A DNA stretch of 64,000 nt from Zonotrichia leucophrys gambelii (taxonomy: Eukaryota > Chordata > Aves > Passeriformes > Passerellidae). Made by a program: the position numbers and the translations under genes. The notes below the pieces were generated by a model. It was not told where the DNA came from. It saw only the letters and a program-made list of their open reading frames with translations, and searched no databases. The DNA lies in NCBI RefSeq assembly GCF_028769735.1, contig NC_088186.1, forward strand, positions 7,471,001 through 7,535,000, given 5' to 3'. Position 1 is the first letter of the stretch. Each line of letters opens with the position of its first letter. Below, in pieces: positions 34,182 to 46,297 of this stretch.

Positions 34182-35240
34182 CCACGGAAAACAATAATAA
34201 ATAAAAACAGAAGGGTCATGAAGCCATGGGAAGACCTCAGAGGAGGTATGAAGGTAATTTTCACCTGTTCTCACCCAAATTCCTTTTCCCACAAGACTGT
34301 GTCACCTTGAAACCAGAAGTGCATTTGCTCTCAAACAGAACAATAAAAAAAAAAGAAGTTTCTTGCCTCCTGAAGACAGTCATGTTTCCCAACAATTAGC
34401 AAATCACTGAAATCTCTGAGTGCTCAACCTGGCCCTTTTCCAGAGGGATGAGTATGACTTTACCTCACTGTAACATGTTTAGGAAACAGTATGAAATCCC
34501 ATGGCAGGAATGGCACCCATGCCTTCTCCCTTTCTCAGGGACTAAGGATGGGTTTAGCATCTCATTTTGGTGCTTTTTTCTCAAAGAACTGGCGAGCACA
34601 GGGTGGCTGCTTGTGAAACAGGAGGGGATTGCCCAAGGACTGTGCCATGTCCCACCCTCCATCTCTGCAGTCAGCAGTGGGAACCAGGGGCCAGCAAAGT
34701 GCTCTGAACCTCAGGGCTTCACCTCCCACCCCACAGGGGACAGGACAAACTGCTCAAACCTGCAGGTTCCCCTATGGAAAACACCTTAGCTGGAAGGGGA
34801 GAGAATTTCTATCTATTTTTTACCATGAGTGACCCATATTGCAATAATGGCTTGGAGCAGTTTTGTCCTGGTTTCCAGGGTAACCAAAATTTCAGCATTG
34901 ACCTCTGGGCACATATGGAGGGTTTAAGTCCAAAGCAATGATTCCCCTGGTAGCAGAACCCTGGGAAGGGGAAAGAGCCAGCATCTGTTCAGGATTTCAG
35001 ACTCATGCTTTTGCAATACTGAAACCAGCAACAGCCTTGCAGCTGGGACCAGCAGCTTCTTCCACACTCAGTTCATGAAAAAAATGATGTAAATAAAACA
35101 GGGCAGGTGCATGGACAGCACCTCCAACACTCAAACAAGGAGCATCTGATGGAAAGGTGGTCAGAAGATGAGGGCTCATGAACACAGAGTCTCTGGGTTG
35201 ATAAAACACAGAGCACCAGGAGTCAAAAAGCTTTGAATGG
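34182..35240. other. Non-coding spacer, no gene seen
   Basis: No gene or assignable repeat. Confidence 0.45.
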
Positions 35241-35620
35241 AAGAAATCAGCACAGTTTTAACAAATCCTGCAAGAAATCAGTACAGTTTTAACAAATCCT
35301 GTAAGAAATCAGCACAGTTTTTAAGAAATCCTGTAAGAAATCAACAGTTTTAACAAATCCTGTAAATCACCACACTTTTAACAAATCCTGTAAGAAATCA
35401 GCAGAGTTTAAAACAAATCCTGTAAGAAACCAGCACAGTTTTTAACAAACCCTATAAATCACCACATTTTAACAAATCCTGTAAGAAATCAGCACAGTTT
35501 TAACAAATCCTGTAAATCAGCACACTTTTTAACAAATCCTTTAAGAAATCAGCACAGTTTTTAATAAATCCTGTTAGAAATCAGCACAGTTTTAACAAAT
35601 CCTGTATGAAATCAGCACAG
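35241..35620. repeat. 31-bp minisatellite, about 12 copies
   Basis: The unit is AAGAAATCAGCACAG followed by TTTTAACAAATCCTGT. Full units are interspersed with shorter ones reading AAATCACCACA in place of AAGAAATCAGCACAG. There are no unique spacers between units, so this is a minisatellite and not a spacer-repeat array. Confidence 0.95.
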
Positions 35621-36508
35621 TGCAGCCACCACACTCCTGAACACCTTCCTGGTCCCCCAAACACTTCACATTCCTCTCCTGGATTACCTCACTTCATACT
35701 TTTTAGCAGGGAAATTTTTTTACTATTTTTTTTTTAATTTTACAATTTTTTACAATTTTTAAAGTGTTTTATTTCTTTTTACAGCTGTGCTTCACCAGGA
35801 GATTTGGCATCAAACCTGAACCCAGCCAGGAGTCACTGTGACCTTGCACAAGGTTATTTTTCCACACCAGGCCTTCAAGCTTCTGCTGCATTTGTTGCAG
35901 GTTTTCAGCATCCTCGTAGTGCCTGGCAGGCTCAAAGTTAATTAAAGATTGCACAGCACTGCCACAGAGATCATCAGCACCAAAGACAAAGTATCATTAG
36001 ATCCATTAATGAAATAATCCTCCATCATGCAGTGATGGCAAAGCTGTGCTCCAGAAGCAGAGGGTGTAACAGGCAGCCCCAGGCCAGAGAGCTGGGAGAA
36101 GAGAGAGTTCTAAGGAATGCCAAACAAAATTCCTCTCATTTTACACTCACTAATTATCAGTGATGGTCTCCAGGCAGGGGAAGCACAGGGACACGTGTGG
36201 GAGGGCTCACACTGCACAGCTGCTCACCAGAGCCTCTCAGGTTAGCTGGGGTATGGAACCACAGGCAGAAATGGAGCTCTGAAAGGGGATTTGATTGCAG
36301 AAATGTGGTGGGGCAGACTGGAATGAGAATTACGCTGCAGTGCTGTGACAGGGCAGGAAAAGCTTTGCTTTCTTGTTGGAGCAGGTCTCCAAACCTGAAG
36401 CAGGGTTTTATATCTGGTTATTCCCCTATCTGTGCACGTTTGGGGAGCACTTATTCATCCTCCCATTGTTTGCCCACATGAGGAGAGAGGAGCTGGATTC
36501 CAGTTCCA

Positions 36509-36555
36509 TTTCTAATTTCATTTATTCATTCATTTCATGACAGAGCTCATGACAG
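36509..36555 (+). repeat. 47-bp direct repeat, copy 1
   Basis: The stretch from TTTCTAATTTCATTTATTC to AGAGCTCATGACAG is repeated exactly at 39265-39311. Flanks differ on both sides. Confidence 0.9.
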
Positions 36556-36940
36556 CCATGACAAAGCTTCAGTGTGCACAGATCAGTTGGACAGTGCATC
36601 TTCTGATTGCCCTTCGGGGGATATTCTCCTCACTGTCTGCATCCCACATTCTGCTGGCCTGTGGGCTCACTTGGAATGGTTTCCAGAAGCCAATGGGCAA
36701 CACTTAAACGAATTTAACCCTATTTCCTTCCCTGCTTATCTGCACACAAACCCCAGGCTGCTGCCACCCATCAGCAACCACTGAGACACAGATTCATTCA
36801 ACAAAATTCCCCAGACACACAAGGCATGGGTAACAAACCTTCCAAGAAAGGCCTTTCTCCACACAAAGGATGCTTCTGTGAAATAAACCAAGTTCCTTCC
36901 ATACCAGCCCTTCCTAAAGGCTGTCAGGCGTGGCCTGAGA

Positions 36941-37020
36941 GTCAGTGATAGCTTAGGAAAATCCATGATAGCTCAGGAGAGTCAGTGATGGCTCAGGAGA
37001 ACCAGTGATAGTTCAGGAGA
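36941..37020 (+). repeat. 20-bp tandem repeat, 4 copies
   Basis: Units of the form GTCAGTGATAGCTCAGGAGA start at 36941, 36961, 36981 and 37001, each with one to a few changes. Confidence 0.92.
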
Positions 37021-37517
37021 TCCTTACATAGGTCTGGAAGTGCAGGATTTTAAGCTCATGACCATTTTTACTTCTGTCCCAGCTCCTGGTCACTTCAGTT
37101 CCATGAAGTGAACAGTTCCAGCCTCTTCCCAAGCAAATAAAGGGCTCCTCCACAGAGGAATTTAGGTGGAAACAGATGGAGAGCTGCTGCCAAAGTTATG
37201 TCAAGCTGCTCAGGACCATGAACAGCTTGAGTTTTCGAAAATCCTTGGCCTCAGGTAAGCCTCATTTGTTGCTCCAGGCAGTGAACAGGGTGTGGGATGC
37301 CACCAGGCACTCTGGAAGTGATCATCAGCACCAGGGGATGTGAGACATCTTCATGGCACAGACTCTGCTTCATCCTGCTGTCCTCCAGACACATAAAATA
37401 TGTGAGGAGAAGAGGAGCTGGGTGGGTCAAGCCTTCCTCTCCCTGTTTTTCTGGGTGATCCGGCACATTGAGACAATAAACAATCTCCCTGCCAGGCAGG
37501 TCCCACCTATACCCTGA

Positions 37518-38196
37518 TGTCTTGGTTTGGAAAGACAGGAGTCTGCTAAGGAAGGCAGGAGCCTCCCCTGAAATGGAGAATGTAAACCCTCCCCATCCCT
37601 CCCAATTGCTATAAATTTTAAATTAAGGGGCTCTCAGGCAAAAATATGGAAGCAGGAATAACAATTCTTTAATAGGGAAAAGAAAAAATAAAAGGATAAA
37701 ATAAACAATGCAGTACACAAGAACAACACTGACAGAGTCAGAACCCAACCTGACACCCTGTGGGTCAGGGTGTTGGCAGCAGTCCCATTGGAATTGTGGC
37801 TGCAGCCCTCCTGCAGTGTCAGGGCTGGTTCTGTTGGAGCAGGGATCCTGTAGAGAAGGATGTATTCTTCCTCTGAAGATCCAGTGGAAGAAAAGGCAGC
37901 TGCTGCTCCTCTGGGGAATCCAGTGGTGAAAGCCATGCTGGTATCTCAAAACCTCTGGATTATATCTGGGTAGCAATGCTTGGCTCCTCCCTCTGGGCGG
38001 AGCATCTCCCAATGGGATGTTATAGTTCTTATCAGCCATGCAGTGACATTCAATAGCTGTTATCAGCAATGTCCCCTCCCAAGGGAGGTGTGATTGTGGT
38101 CACTCAAAGAGAGAGATAAGGCAAACTGCCCACTTGACAAAGGTAATCTGCCATACAGATGGTAATGGAAAACATCTTGCATTGCAATCTTCAACA
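37518..38196 (-). mobile_element. Solo LTR, family D (ERVL-like), with 5-bp target duplication
   Basis: 679 bp from TGTCTTGGTTTGGAAAGACA to GCAATCTTCAACA. The pentamer CCTGA sits on both sides (37513-37517 and 38197-38201), a 5-bp duplication typical of ERVL-class integration. Minus-strand sense is inferred from the ATTAAAG/AATTGTTATT region at 37660-37675 and is less certain than the edges. Confidence 0.85.
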
Positions 38197-38201
38197 CCTG
38201 A

Positions 38202-39439
38202 GCCCAAGAACCAGGCTCTGGAGCAGAAAGGATGCTCAGGATCAGCACAGCTCCTCCCAGCACCTGCACAGTGGAAGCACTGGAGGCACAGAGCTGCTGC
38301 CCAGGGGTCTTTCCCCCTCACAGCCCCACCAGCACAGGAAAGGAGCCTGCAATTGCTGCTTTGACTGCCAAGCACTAAAGTCCTGTGATCAGCCCTGCTA
38401 AGCCAGAGAGTTTGGAGTGTTTAGGTGTCTGAGAGTGACTGACAGCCTTAATTATACAGGGACAGCATCACAGCTCAAAGAGACAATTGCTGGATCAGGC
38501 TGGGGAGAAGCAGGAACAATATTCTGCTCTCTTAGAGGGAGGGTGCACAAAGTGAGAGCTCAGCTTCCCCCTCTGATGGTGATCATCTAATTATCCTCAA
38601 TGAGCTCGATACAAATCCCAGCTTAGCAGGGGGAAGCACACTGTGGTGCTCTCAATCCACCTATACCCTGGCCTGGAAAAAGATCTTTGAAAGTCTGATT
38701 AATCCATCCAAGCAAATCCACTGCTCAGCACCAGCTTCTGGAACTCAGGGCTGGCAGCTGCTGCTCCCCTGGTCATGTTGAGGAGCTCCAGAGATCCCCC
38801 AGTGGTTTGGCTTTAAAGGGGAAACCCTGAGAGCCTGGTGTGCTTTGGGATAGAGGGTGTTTGGATGGATGTAGTACAGGGGAAAGATATTGGGAGTGCT
38901 GCCCAGAAATATCTTAGAGAGAACAAGCTGATCTCTGCTGGCTGCAGACCTACTGCAGGCACGGGGGTGCCCTTCACAGGCTGCTCCTTTGGATTAAAAA
39001 TGCAAGAAAAGGCTTCTCTTGGCCTCCAGACCAGGCTTGCAGACTCACGTTGTGCTCTCCCTTATAAACAGGGCTTCCCCTTTTTCCTGCACTGCCAAAA
39101 TTTGCTGTGAAAAACCAGATGTGAATCTTTCAGCCTGTAACTCCACAATGGGGGAAGAACTTCAGATCTGAGCAGTGATTTTGTATTTGCAGCTCCCCAT
39201 CCCTCTGCCCTGTGCCTGCAGGTAGGGCCAGCCTGGCACACTGAGGGGTTCTGGCTCTTTGCTCTTTCTAATTTCATTTATTCATTCATTTCATGACAGA
39301 GCTCATGACAGGACAAACTGAAGCCCAGGGAGGGAGAGCAGGTACAAGGAGTCCCATAATCAAATACAGCAACCACAGGGAATTAATTTAATGCTTTTTG
39401 CTTAAGTGAAGGAAAGAGAAAAGGCTACAGCATTTAGAA
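38202..39439. other. Non-coding spacer, no gene seen
   Basis: No gene; contains the second copy of the 47-bp repeat (39265-39311). Confidence 0.45.
39265..39311 (+). repeat. 47-bp direct repeat, copy 2
   Basis: Identical to 36509-36555, 2756 bp away and in the same orientation. The family D LTR lies between the two copies. Confidence 0.9.
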
Positions 39440-39650
39440 AATTCTGGTTTATTTTTATTTTTATAAATAAAAATTTATATATCTGTTTTTTATTTTTATT
39501 TTTATTTTCTGTTTTCTTCTTATTTTAATAAATAAAAATTTATATATCTGTTTTTTATTTTTATTTTTATTTTCTGTTTTCTTCTTATTTTAATAAATAA
39601 AAAAAATCATAAATCTGTTTTTTATTTTTATTTTTATTTTCTGGGGGTTT
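39440..39650. repeat. AT-rich tandem repeat, about 65 bp x 3
   Basis: Units aligned on CTGTTTTTTATTTTTATT begin at about 39483, 39548 and 39614 and are joined by TTAATAAATAAAAA. The tract is almost entirely A and T. Confidence 0.9.
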
Positions 39651-41582
39651 TTTTATTCTCAAGACATGACTATCTAAAACCATTCCATCTGTCCAGGACT
39701 GGAGCAGAGGCTGGAGGAAGTGGAGGTCAAGCAGTTTGAGACTTATTCTCAAAAAGGTCTTTCTCAAAGCCTGCCTTTCACCAACACCTCCTTGCCTTGA
39801 GCAAATCAGTCCCAAATATTTATATTTGCATATATGTAAATGCAGCCTGGCTGCCAAAGGGCTTCATTTGCCCATTTCAAGCCTCTTAGGATTCTTTTCA
39901 CAGAGGCTTTTTCTTTTTTTTTGCATGGGTTTTTTTCTCCCATTTTAATTAAAGTATTTGTCTCCACAGCAGGAAATGTAAACTGTGCAGCAGGCAATCT
40001 TGATATATATTTTAAAAGAGGAAAAAAATCTTTAGCTAAGTTATTATCTTCAGCTATGCACAGAGGCACTCTCTAGCCCTTTTTCTAGAAGCCAGAAAAA
40101 AATTAAAGACAAAAGGAAAAAGAGGGAGGCTGATCCTTTAAAAAGTAGGAAAAAAAGTAATAGACAAGTTTTTATTCTGTGTCTTGAAATGAAGGGTCAG
40201 ATTTTTTTCGCTGCCAAAAAAATTCCTCTTAGCAAAATACAGGATTTTGTTTTTCTCTAAGAAACATCAAGAGCTGGGCAGTAACTGAATTATTTGGGAA
40301 ACCTGCTGCTCAAGGTCTGGCTGCCAAGCAAAGGTGAAAAATCTCATTTTATCTGAGTTTAATTGAGAGATGGCAGAGCTGAAGGTTTGTGTGTGTTGAC
40401 AACATCCTGGATTTGGAAATCATCACTGTTCTTGGTGATTGGTGATCTGAAGGAAATATGACCAATTTACTACTGATTTACTACTGATTTACTCCTCTGT
40501 GCCTCAGTTTCCCCACTTGCAAAATGGAAATTATCATAGCTCAGGCTACAAACCTGGAATCATTGGCAAAGAGCAGCTACAACAAGTAACTGTAATAGAA
40601 CAAGAATAACACAGAAACCCCCAAAAGATGCATCATCCTCCATCCTACAGAGAGCAATGCATGAGTTGAGCCACCCTGTCCCTTTTGTCTATCAAAAATT
40701 CCAAACTTGGAGATAAAATGCCTAGAAAATATGAGTGCATTCTGTTTCCTTCTTCTCCTAAACCTCCCAGCCTCTGTCTCCCTTACTCCAGGAAAAAAAC
40801 AAAACAAAACTCCAAAAAATTAAAAATCAGCTTCCCTAAATATTGTTTCTCTCACATCAGCCCAGCAGGAGAGGCAGAAATCAAATTATAACCACTGAAA
40901 TAACCATCAGTGCTTGGTGCCAGAAGGGTGGGTGGAGACACAGGAACATTTTGCTTCAGGCTTCCAAATAAAATAAATCTATCTTTATTAAAATAAACAA
41001 GTGCAAAAGAAGAAACAGAAAGAAAATCAATCAGCTGCTTTTACAACAGGGAGATATCAAGTATAGAGTGCTCCATCCAGCGAGAGGGACAAGAGCTGCA
41101 GGAATTAAACCCCTCTGTCCTTCTCTCTTGGAATAGGGTTTTTTTTCCCCATCCTCTCCTGATTCTGAGTGTGTTTTCTCATGGATATATTTCTTCTTGC
41201 TTATGGAAAAGTCTCAGTGAGAACTTTTTTTCCTGTGGGGACAAGGATGAGAAAAAGCAGAGCCATTCCACCTTGTGCCAATTCCAGACAATCCCCAAGA
41301 AGGGGATCACACTGCTTTCTATCTGACAACAATTTGGGCACAACTCGCTGTGTTTATACATCTCAAAACCTTTGTAGATAAGACCAGATAAATACCAGGA
41401 TTGTCACTTCCATATATTCTAACAGAGTTTCCTCTCCTGCAGGGATTATTTCAGGAAAAAAGCCTGTTCTGTATGGAAATGCTGTTACAGCTTTTTCTCT
41501 TCATCCCTACGGTGCTGTCTGGTTTTTGGCTGAAGGGATCTGCACCTTCAGGAACAAAGTAACAAATTCCTCTTGCTTTTTA
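39651..41582. other. Non-coding spacer, no gene seen
   Basis: No gene or assignable repeat apart from short A- and T-rich runs. Confidence 0.45.
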
Positions 41583-41760
41583 TTAAATAAACAAAACAAA
41601 ACAACAACAACAACAAACCCAAAAAACCCCAAAATCCAACAAAAACCAAAAAAAAAACCACAAAAAAACCCCACCAGCCAATTAACCAAAAAAACCCCAA
41701 AAAAATAAAAAAAAAATAAAATAAAAAAAAAGAAACAAACAAAAAACCCCAACTAATTTC
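41583..41760 (+). repeat. A-rich low-complexity tract
   Basis: A and C only for most of its length (AACAACAACAACAA, CCAAAAAAACC, then AAAATAAAATAAAA). Frames through it are artefacts. Confidence 0.9.
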
Positions 41761-41794
41761 TCTTTCTCTCTCTTTTTCCAGCTGGCAGCCGAGT

Positions 41795-42060
41795 GTGTTA
41801 TTGTCATGCAAAACCCGCACCCGGGCTTCATTCCGCCCATTGCCTTTGGATCCCATCTCCGTGCTTGGGGGAGCTCAGGAGGTGAAAGCAGGGGAGATTT
41901 GGCAGCCACGGGGACTGAGCCAGCCCAGGGCAGCTTTCCTCGGTGCTGGAAGAATTTGGGACACGCTGTTGCTGCTGCTGCTGCCCAAATTAGCCCTGGA
42001 CCGACCTGCGCTGCTGCCAGTCTGGGAGCAGCCGGAATTTTGGGGAAGGAGGGAAAAATC
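41795..42060. other. CpG-richer non-coding stretch
   Basis: This stretch retains more CpG than its surroundings and leads into CR1 sequence. A long frame covers it (41795-42643), but most of that frame is CR1 in the wrong reading for any LINE protein. Confidence 0.35.
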
Positions 42061-42068
42061 TCAGCTCT

Positions 42069-42417
42069 GTTCAGCCTGGAGGAGTGGAGAGAGGGGAGAA
42101 CTCTTTGTGGTCTTCAGCATCTTCAGGAGGGGCAGCAGATGGGCAGAGATTATTATCTTTTCCCTCTTGGAATCAGTGGCAGGAGCCAGCGGACGGCTGG
42201 AGCTGTGGCAGGGAGGTTTGGGTGCGTGGAACAGCGGGGAGAAGCCACTGTCCATCGGGACAGGTGCCAGCCCAGAGGGGGAGACCTCTTTATGGTCTTC
42301 AGCATCCTCAGGAGGGGCAGCAGATGGGAAGACGCTGATCTTTTCCCTCTTGGAATCAGTGACAGGAGGCAGGGGACGGCTGGAGCTCTGGCAGGGAAGT
42401 TTGGGTGTGTGGAGCAG
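42069..42417 (+). mobile_element. CR1 LINE fragment, internally duplicated
   Basis: Two copies about 185 bp apart share GGTCTTCAGCATC, AGGAGGGGCAGCAGATGGG and TTTTCCCTCTTGGAATCAGT. Both are the complement of 43267-43400, which identifies them as CR1 in the opposite orientation. The duplicated block explains the long open frames here. Confidence 0.8.
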
Positions 42418-43004
42418 CAGGGAGGAAGGCATTGTGCATAGGGGCAGGTGCCAGCCCTGTGTGTATCCTCTGCTGCCAAGAACATCGGATATCCCAGCTC
42501 CAGAAAGCTCTGTCCCACTCGGGAGCAGCAGAACTTTGGGTGCGGCATCCCTCGCGTTATTTTCCCCGCCAGGCTGCACCTGCACGGAGGCAGCGAGAGC
42601 AGCGCAGCGTTGCGCGCTCCTGCAGTGCCATCAAGTGCTGTAGGTGCACATTGCACATTGCTGAGCTGCTGCCACAGCCTGCAGGGCCGGCCGGGGACGG
42701 CAAAACCTCTCTGTGCCTCTCCCCAGCACCGAGCACCCGCTGTGGTCACCCTGTGGCCACCCCTGGCATGGGTGACCCAATGTGGCAGCAAGCCATGTGC
42801 TTCAGCCCCACACCATACAGAAGGCTGTGCAGATCTCACAGAGGAATCGATAAGGATCCCTCAGCAGAAGAGTCATAGAGTGGGGAAATGGGGATTTTGC
42901 CTTTTCTTTCACCTGGAATATTCCTTATCCTGGGGATTTCCTAGCAGGACCTTCTTGCGGCTTAGTAAAAGATGCTCCAACCTTGGCAGGTCCCCACTCC
43001 TGTC

Positions 43005-43535
43005 ACAGAATCACAGAATTATGGAATCACAGGATTGTAGAAACAGAATCACAGAATATCCTGAGCTGGGAGGGACTGAAGGGATCCCGCAGCCCAGCCC
43101 CTGTCCCTGCCCAGCCCCCCCAGCAGCCCCAGCCTGGGCACCCCTGGCAGCGCTGCCCAAAGGCTCCTGGAGCTCTGGCAGCCTCGGGGCCGTGCCCATT
43201 CCCTGGGCAGCTTGGGCAGTGCCAGCACCCTCTGGGGAAAGGCTTTTTCCTGATTTCCAACCTGACACAGCTCCAGCTGTTCCCTGGCTCCTGTCACTGA
43301 TTCCAAGAGGGAAGAGATCAGTGCCTGCCCATCTGCTGCCCCACCGGAGGATGCTGAAGACCACAAAGGGTTCTCCCCTCAGTCTCTGCTTCTCCAGGCT
43401 GAACCAAGTCAAATCAGTCACTCCTCACTGGCTTCCCCTCCAGATCCTTCCCCATCCTTGTGTCCCTCTTTGGACACTTCAATGGCTTAATGTCTTTTTT
43501 ATATAGTGGTGCCATGGCTGGGCTTGTTGTCTCCT
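43005..43535 (-). mobile_element. CR1 LINE 3' fragment, about 530 bp
   Basis: Starts with repeated CACAGAATCACAGAAT (the CR1 terminal repeat in complement), then GAGCTGGGAGGGAC, CTCCTGGAGCTCTGGCAG, CCCCTCAGTCT and TATATAGTGGTGCC. It covers the 3' UTR and the end of the reverse transcriptase region. Frames across it run in the wrong sense or are broken. Confidence 0.9.
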
Positions 43536-45292
43536 CCTGTTCCCCAACTCCCTTCCATGGCACAATTCCCCTTCCATCCTCCTGTTGTCTCCACCGGCTC
43601 TGATGCCAGCTTTGCAGCCCAGAGCTTTGTCAATCCCTCCTGCCCAGCCTGCCTTCCCCCTGAACCTCAGACAGGCAGCAAGGATGCAAGCAAGCCCTGG
43701 AGCCTGACCAAGCCTAGAAAATTCTGCAAGGACAAAATGAGCCATTGCAGGGGGGAAATAAGCTCATGTAGGAAACCCCAACCATTCAGAGCACACTGCC
43801 TGGGCTGGGGGATGGAACCCCAGGAGCTGATAACACTGAGCCACCAAAGCAAGGGGCTTGTTTGAAGGAGAAGCTGCTTTTCCAGGCTCTGCTGTTTAAT
43901 CTCCAGCCAGGTTTTGTGGGAAGGAGCAGGCAGAGGGGCAAATGGCCACACCACCACACACCCAGGGTAATTGGGCTGGCAAGGAAAATGTTCCCCTGAA
44001 CACTGAGCCAAAACCCTTCCTCTGTCAAAGTCTTTCTGAGAAAATCTGACCTTTTAAATCCAACTATGAAGGAGCCAAACTATTTAGGCTGAAATATAAT
44101 TAGTTCTGGTGATGCCCCCACCTCATCACCCAAAATATTCCCATTTCCCTCTTACACCCCAGCTCTGCCTTCACTGCAACACGTGGCTATGGCTCACCAC
44201 CTTCTGTTATCACTTTTTAATGAAAAAAGAAAAAAAGATATTTGGGAGAATGTTGTTTCTTTGCAATCAAATAATAAACTAAAGGATCTGCCCCAATCAC
44301 ATTCTGACAAGAATTTCGATTCAGAGAAAATGTATTCCAGCATAAGTGGATGAAAAAGTATTAGAGAGGAATCACAATATTTTACTCATTTTTTACTCAA
44401 TATTTTATTCATTTCATAGCAGTCTAAATGACAGCAAAAACATAAAATTAGGGGTGCTCATACATTCACATTTCCTTCCTCTTTGCATTCCCACACCTTT
44501 TCCAGCCTGCTCCATCTGGAGGAAGGTTTCCAGCCAGGCATGGCTGGCAAGGAGTCAAGGGCAGAGAGACACCCTCAGAGCAGTGTCCAGGGCTGATTTT
44601 GGGTAGAAAGAGAGGATCTCTTTAAACTCATGCTTTTTGCTGAAGCTTTCTGAGAAAGGCCTGTGGTGAGGAGGACTCTGGCACTGCCCATCCCACAAAC
44701 ACCCCCCATGTGCCTTCACTGAGCCAAAAACTTCCCACAGCAACATTGCCTCAGTCCCTTCTCCACTCCAGCACGTGTTCAACCACGCTGACAACGGTGG
44801 GGTGGCACTGGTGCCGCTGAAATTCTGTCCTGATGTGGGTGTCTAGCTGCTGATCAGCCCCATCCCTTTTCCTTCCCCCACTTTGAGTCACACTTCCCAG
44901 TTTTTGGCTTTTTTTTTGCTGGCAGTGGGATCTATTTTAATAGATGGGGAAGTGATGCCTCTCCAGACTCCCTGTGCTTCAGCTCAGAGCTGCTGGATTG
45001 CTGCTGTCAAATCTCCCCTTCCACACCCCAAAAACCTGCAGCTGGTGCCGCAGGAGGGGTGAGATGAATTTCCAGGTTCTTCCCATGCTTGGAAAGGCAG
45101 CAGGCAGCTCCACTGCTCAGCATCCACTACTCCCACCAGGGCCAAGCCTGTTGCAATGTTTTGGCCCAGAGGCAGAGAAAATCCAGCTTTGATTAGAGAT
45201 AAGCAGGATGTTTTCTATGGAGAACTTCCAAAGAGACATTAGGCAGGATCAGTGGAGCAAACTTCCCTTTAAACACCAGCTGCAGAAGACAG
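43536..45292. other. Non-coding spacer, no gene seen
   Basis: No gene or assignable repeat. Confidence 0.45.
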
Positions 45293-45371
45293 AGGGAACA
45301 GGGGAAAGAAAAGGGGAACAGGGGAAAGAAAAGGGGAATAGGGGAAAGAACAGGGGAACTGGGGAAAGAGC
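45293..45371 (+). repeat. 20-bp purine-rich tandem repeat, 4 copies
   Basis: Units of the form GGGGAAAGAAAAGGGGAACA start at about 45301, 45321, 45341 and 45361. The + strand is nearly all purine. Confidence 0.9.
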
Positions 45372-45702
45372 TGCCTGACACCAAAGTGCTGTCCTTTGAT
45401 TTCATTTTATGCCTGTGCCAAAGCACAATGGAAACATCATTCTGAGGCTGAGATTTTGCACAGGGCCTGGGGGAAACCTGCTCTGCCCTGGAGCAGACCC
45501 ACACCAGCAGGGAGGGGTCACTTTGCTCCTAAATTCCATTAACCCCTCTGGAAAGCAGGCCAAGCCCTTTCTGTACAAGCAGCAGCTTTTGGTTTGCTAT
45601 CTACACAGGAGAGCTAAACCAAATCACCAGAGCAGACAGAGCTGGAGGGCTCTGCCAGGTATCTCCTGGTGGATTGAGCTGAGATTCTGCATGACCCTTG
45701 TT

Positions 45703-46297
45703 ATGAGTAGAACAGCTTGCCATTTTTTTAAAAGTTTGCAGAGTTCACAGGTTGGGCTAGTTGCTGCCAGGGTGGAGTTCTAACTGTTTGTTATTGTAAT
45801 CACCTGTCGTTTTCATTATCTACCTGTCCTTGATGGTTAAGAATTCCCCCTTTTGTCGAGTGGCACCCAAAGGGTGAAGAGGAGGGGACATCGGAGTTGG
45901 CATGCAAATGACCTCAGAACCAGCATGCAATGGGACAAACCCTTCATGAAACCTAGCAAAAAGCCCCTAAAAACAACTAGCCAACACAAAATGGAGGAAT
46001 CAAAGTGATGTCTAGAGGTGAGGAACAGAATCTAGTGTCTGCTAAGACCCTTTTTACCCCTCACCTAACCAAGGATGTTGGCAAGACAGAGGACCTCAAA
46101 TGTTAAACCAGAAAATAAGGGAATTTCCTGAAGCTCTCGTGAGAATGGAACCCCCAGCTCTGCCCACAGACCAGTGGACACAGCTGCACTCTTCCTCCCC
46201 CTCAGTGCCGTTCCTGGGAGCAGCGTCATGAGTGCGGACCTGTGGGTTCTCCCCACCCGAGCTGATCACTTTTAATAAAGGCACTTAAAAGGAGAAA
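45703..46297 (+). mobile_element. LTR-like repeat, family F
   Basis: The segment from TGTTATGAGTAGAACAGC through GAGTTGGCATGCAAATGACC to CTTTTAATAAAGGCAC resembles a bird LTR: AATAAA at 46274-46279 close to its 3' end, an octamer-like ATGCAAAT, and no coding. Its 3' end touches the start of the next LTR, so its true end may be lost. Confidence 0.6.

Larger units (their letters stand above)
35621..37517. other. Non-coding spacer with short repeats
   Basis: A T-rich patch lies at 35715-35780. A 47-bp element at 36509 and a 20-bp tandem repeat at 36941 are listed separately. No gene seen. Confidence 0.45.

Noticed and set aside
35241..35620. CRISPR-like array
   Set aside because: Units are contiguous with no unique spacers, and the genome is animal; it is a minisatellite.
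41795..43506. Overlapping + strand frames of 282 and 352 codons
   Set aside because: Most of the span is CR1 in wrong frames or orientation; no LINE or host protein motif is readable.
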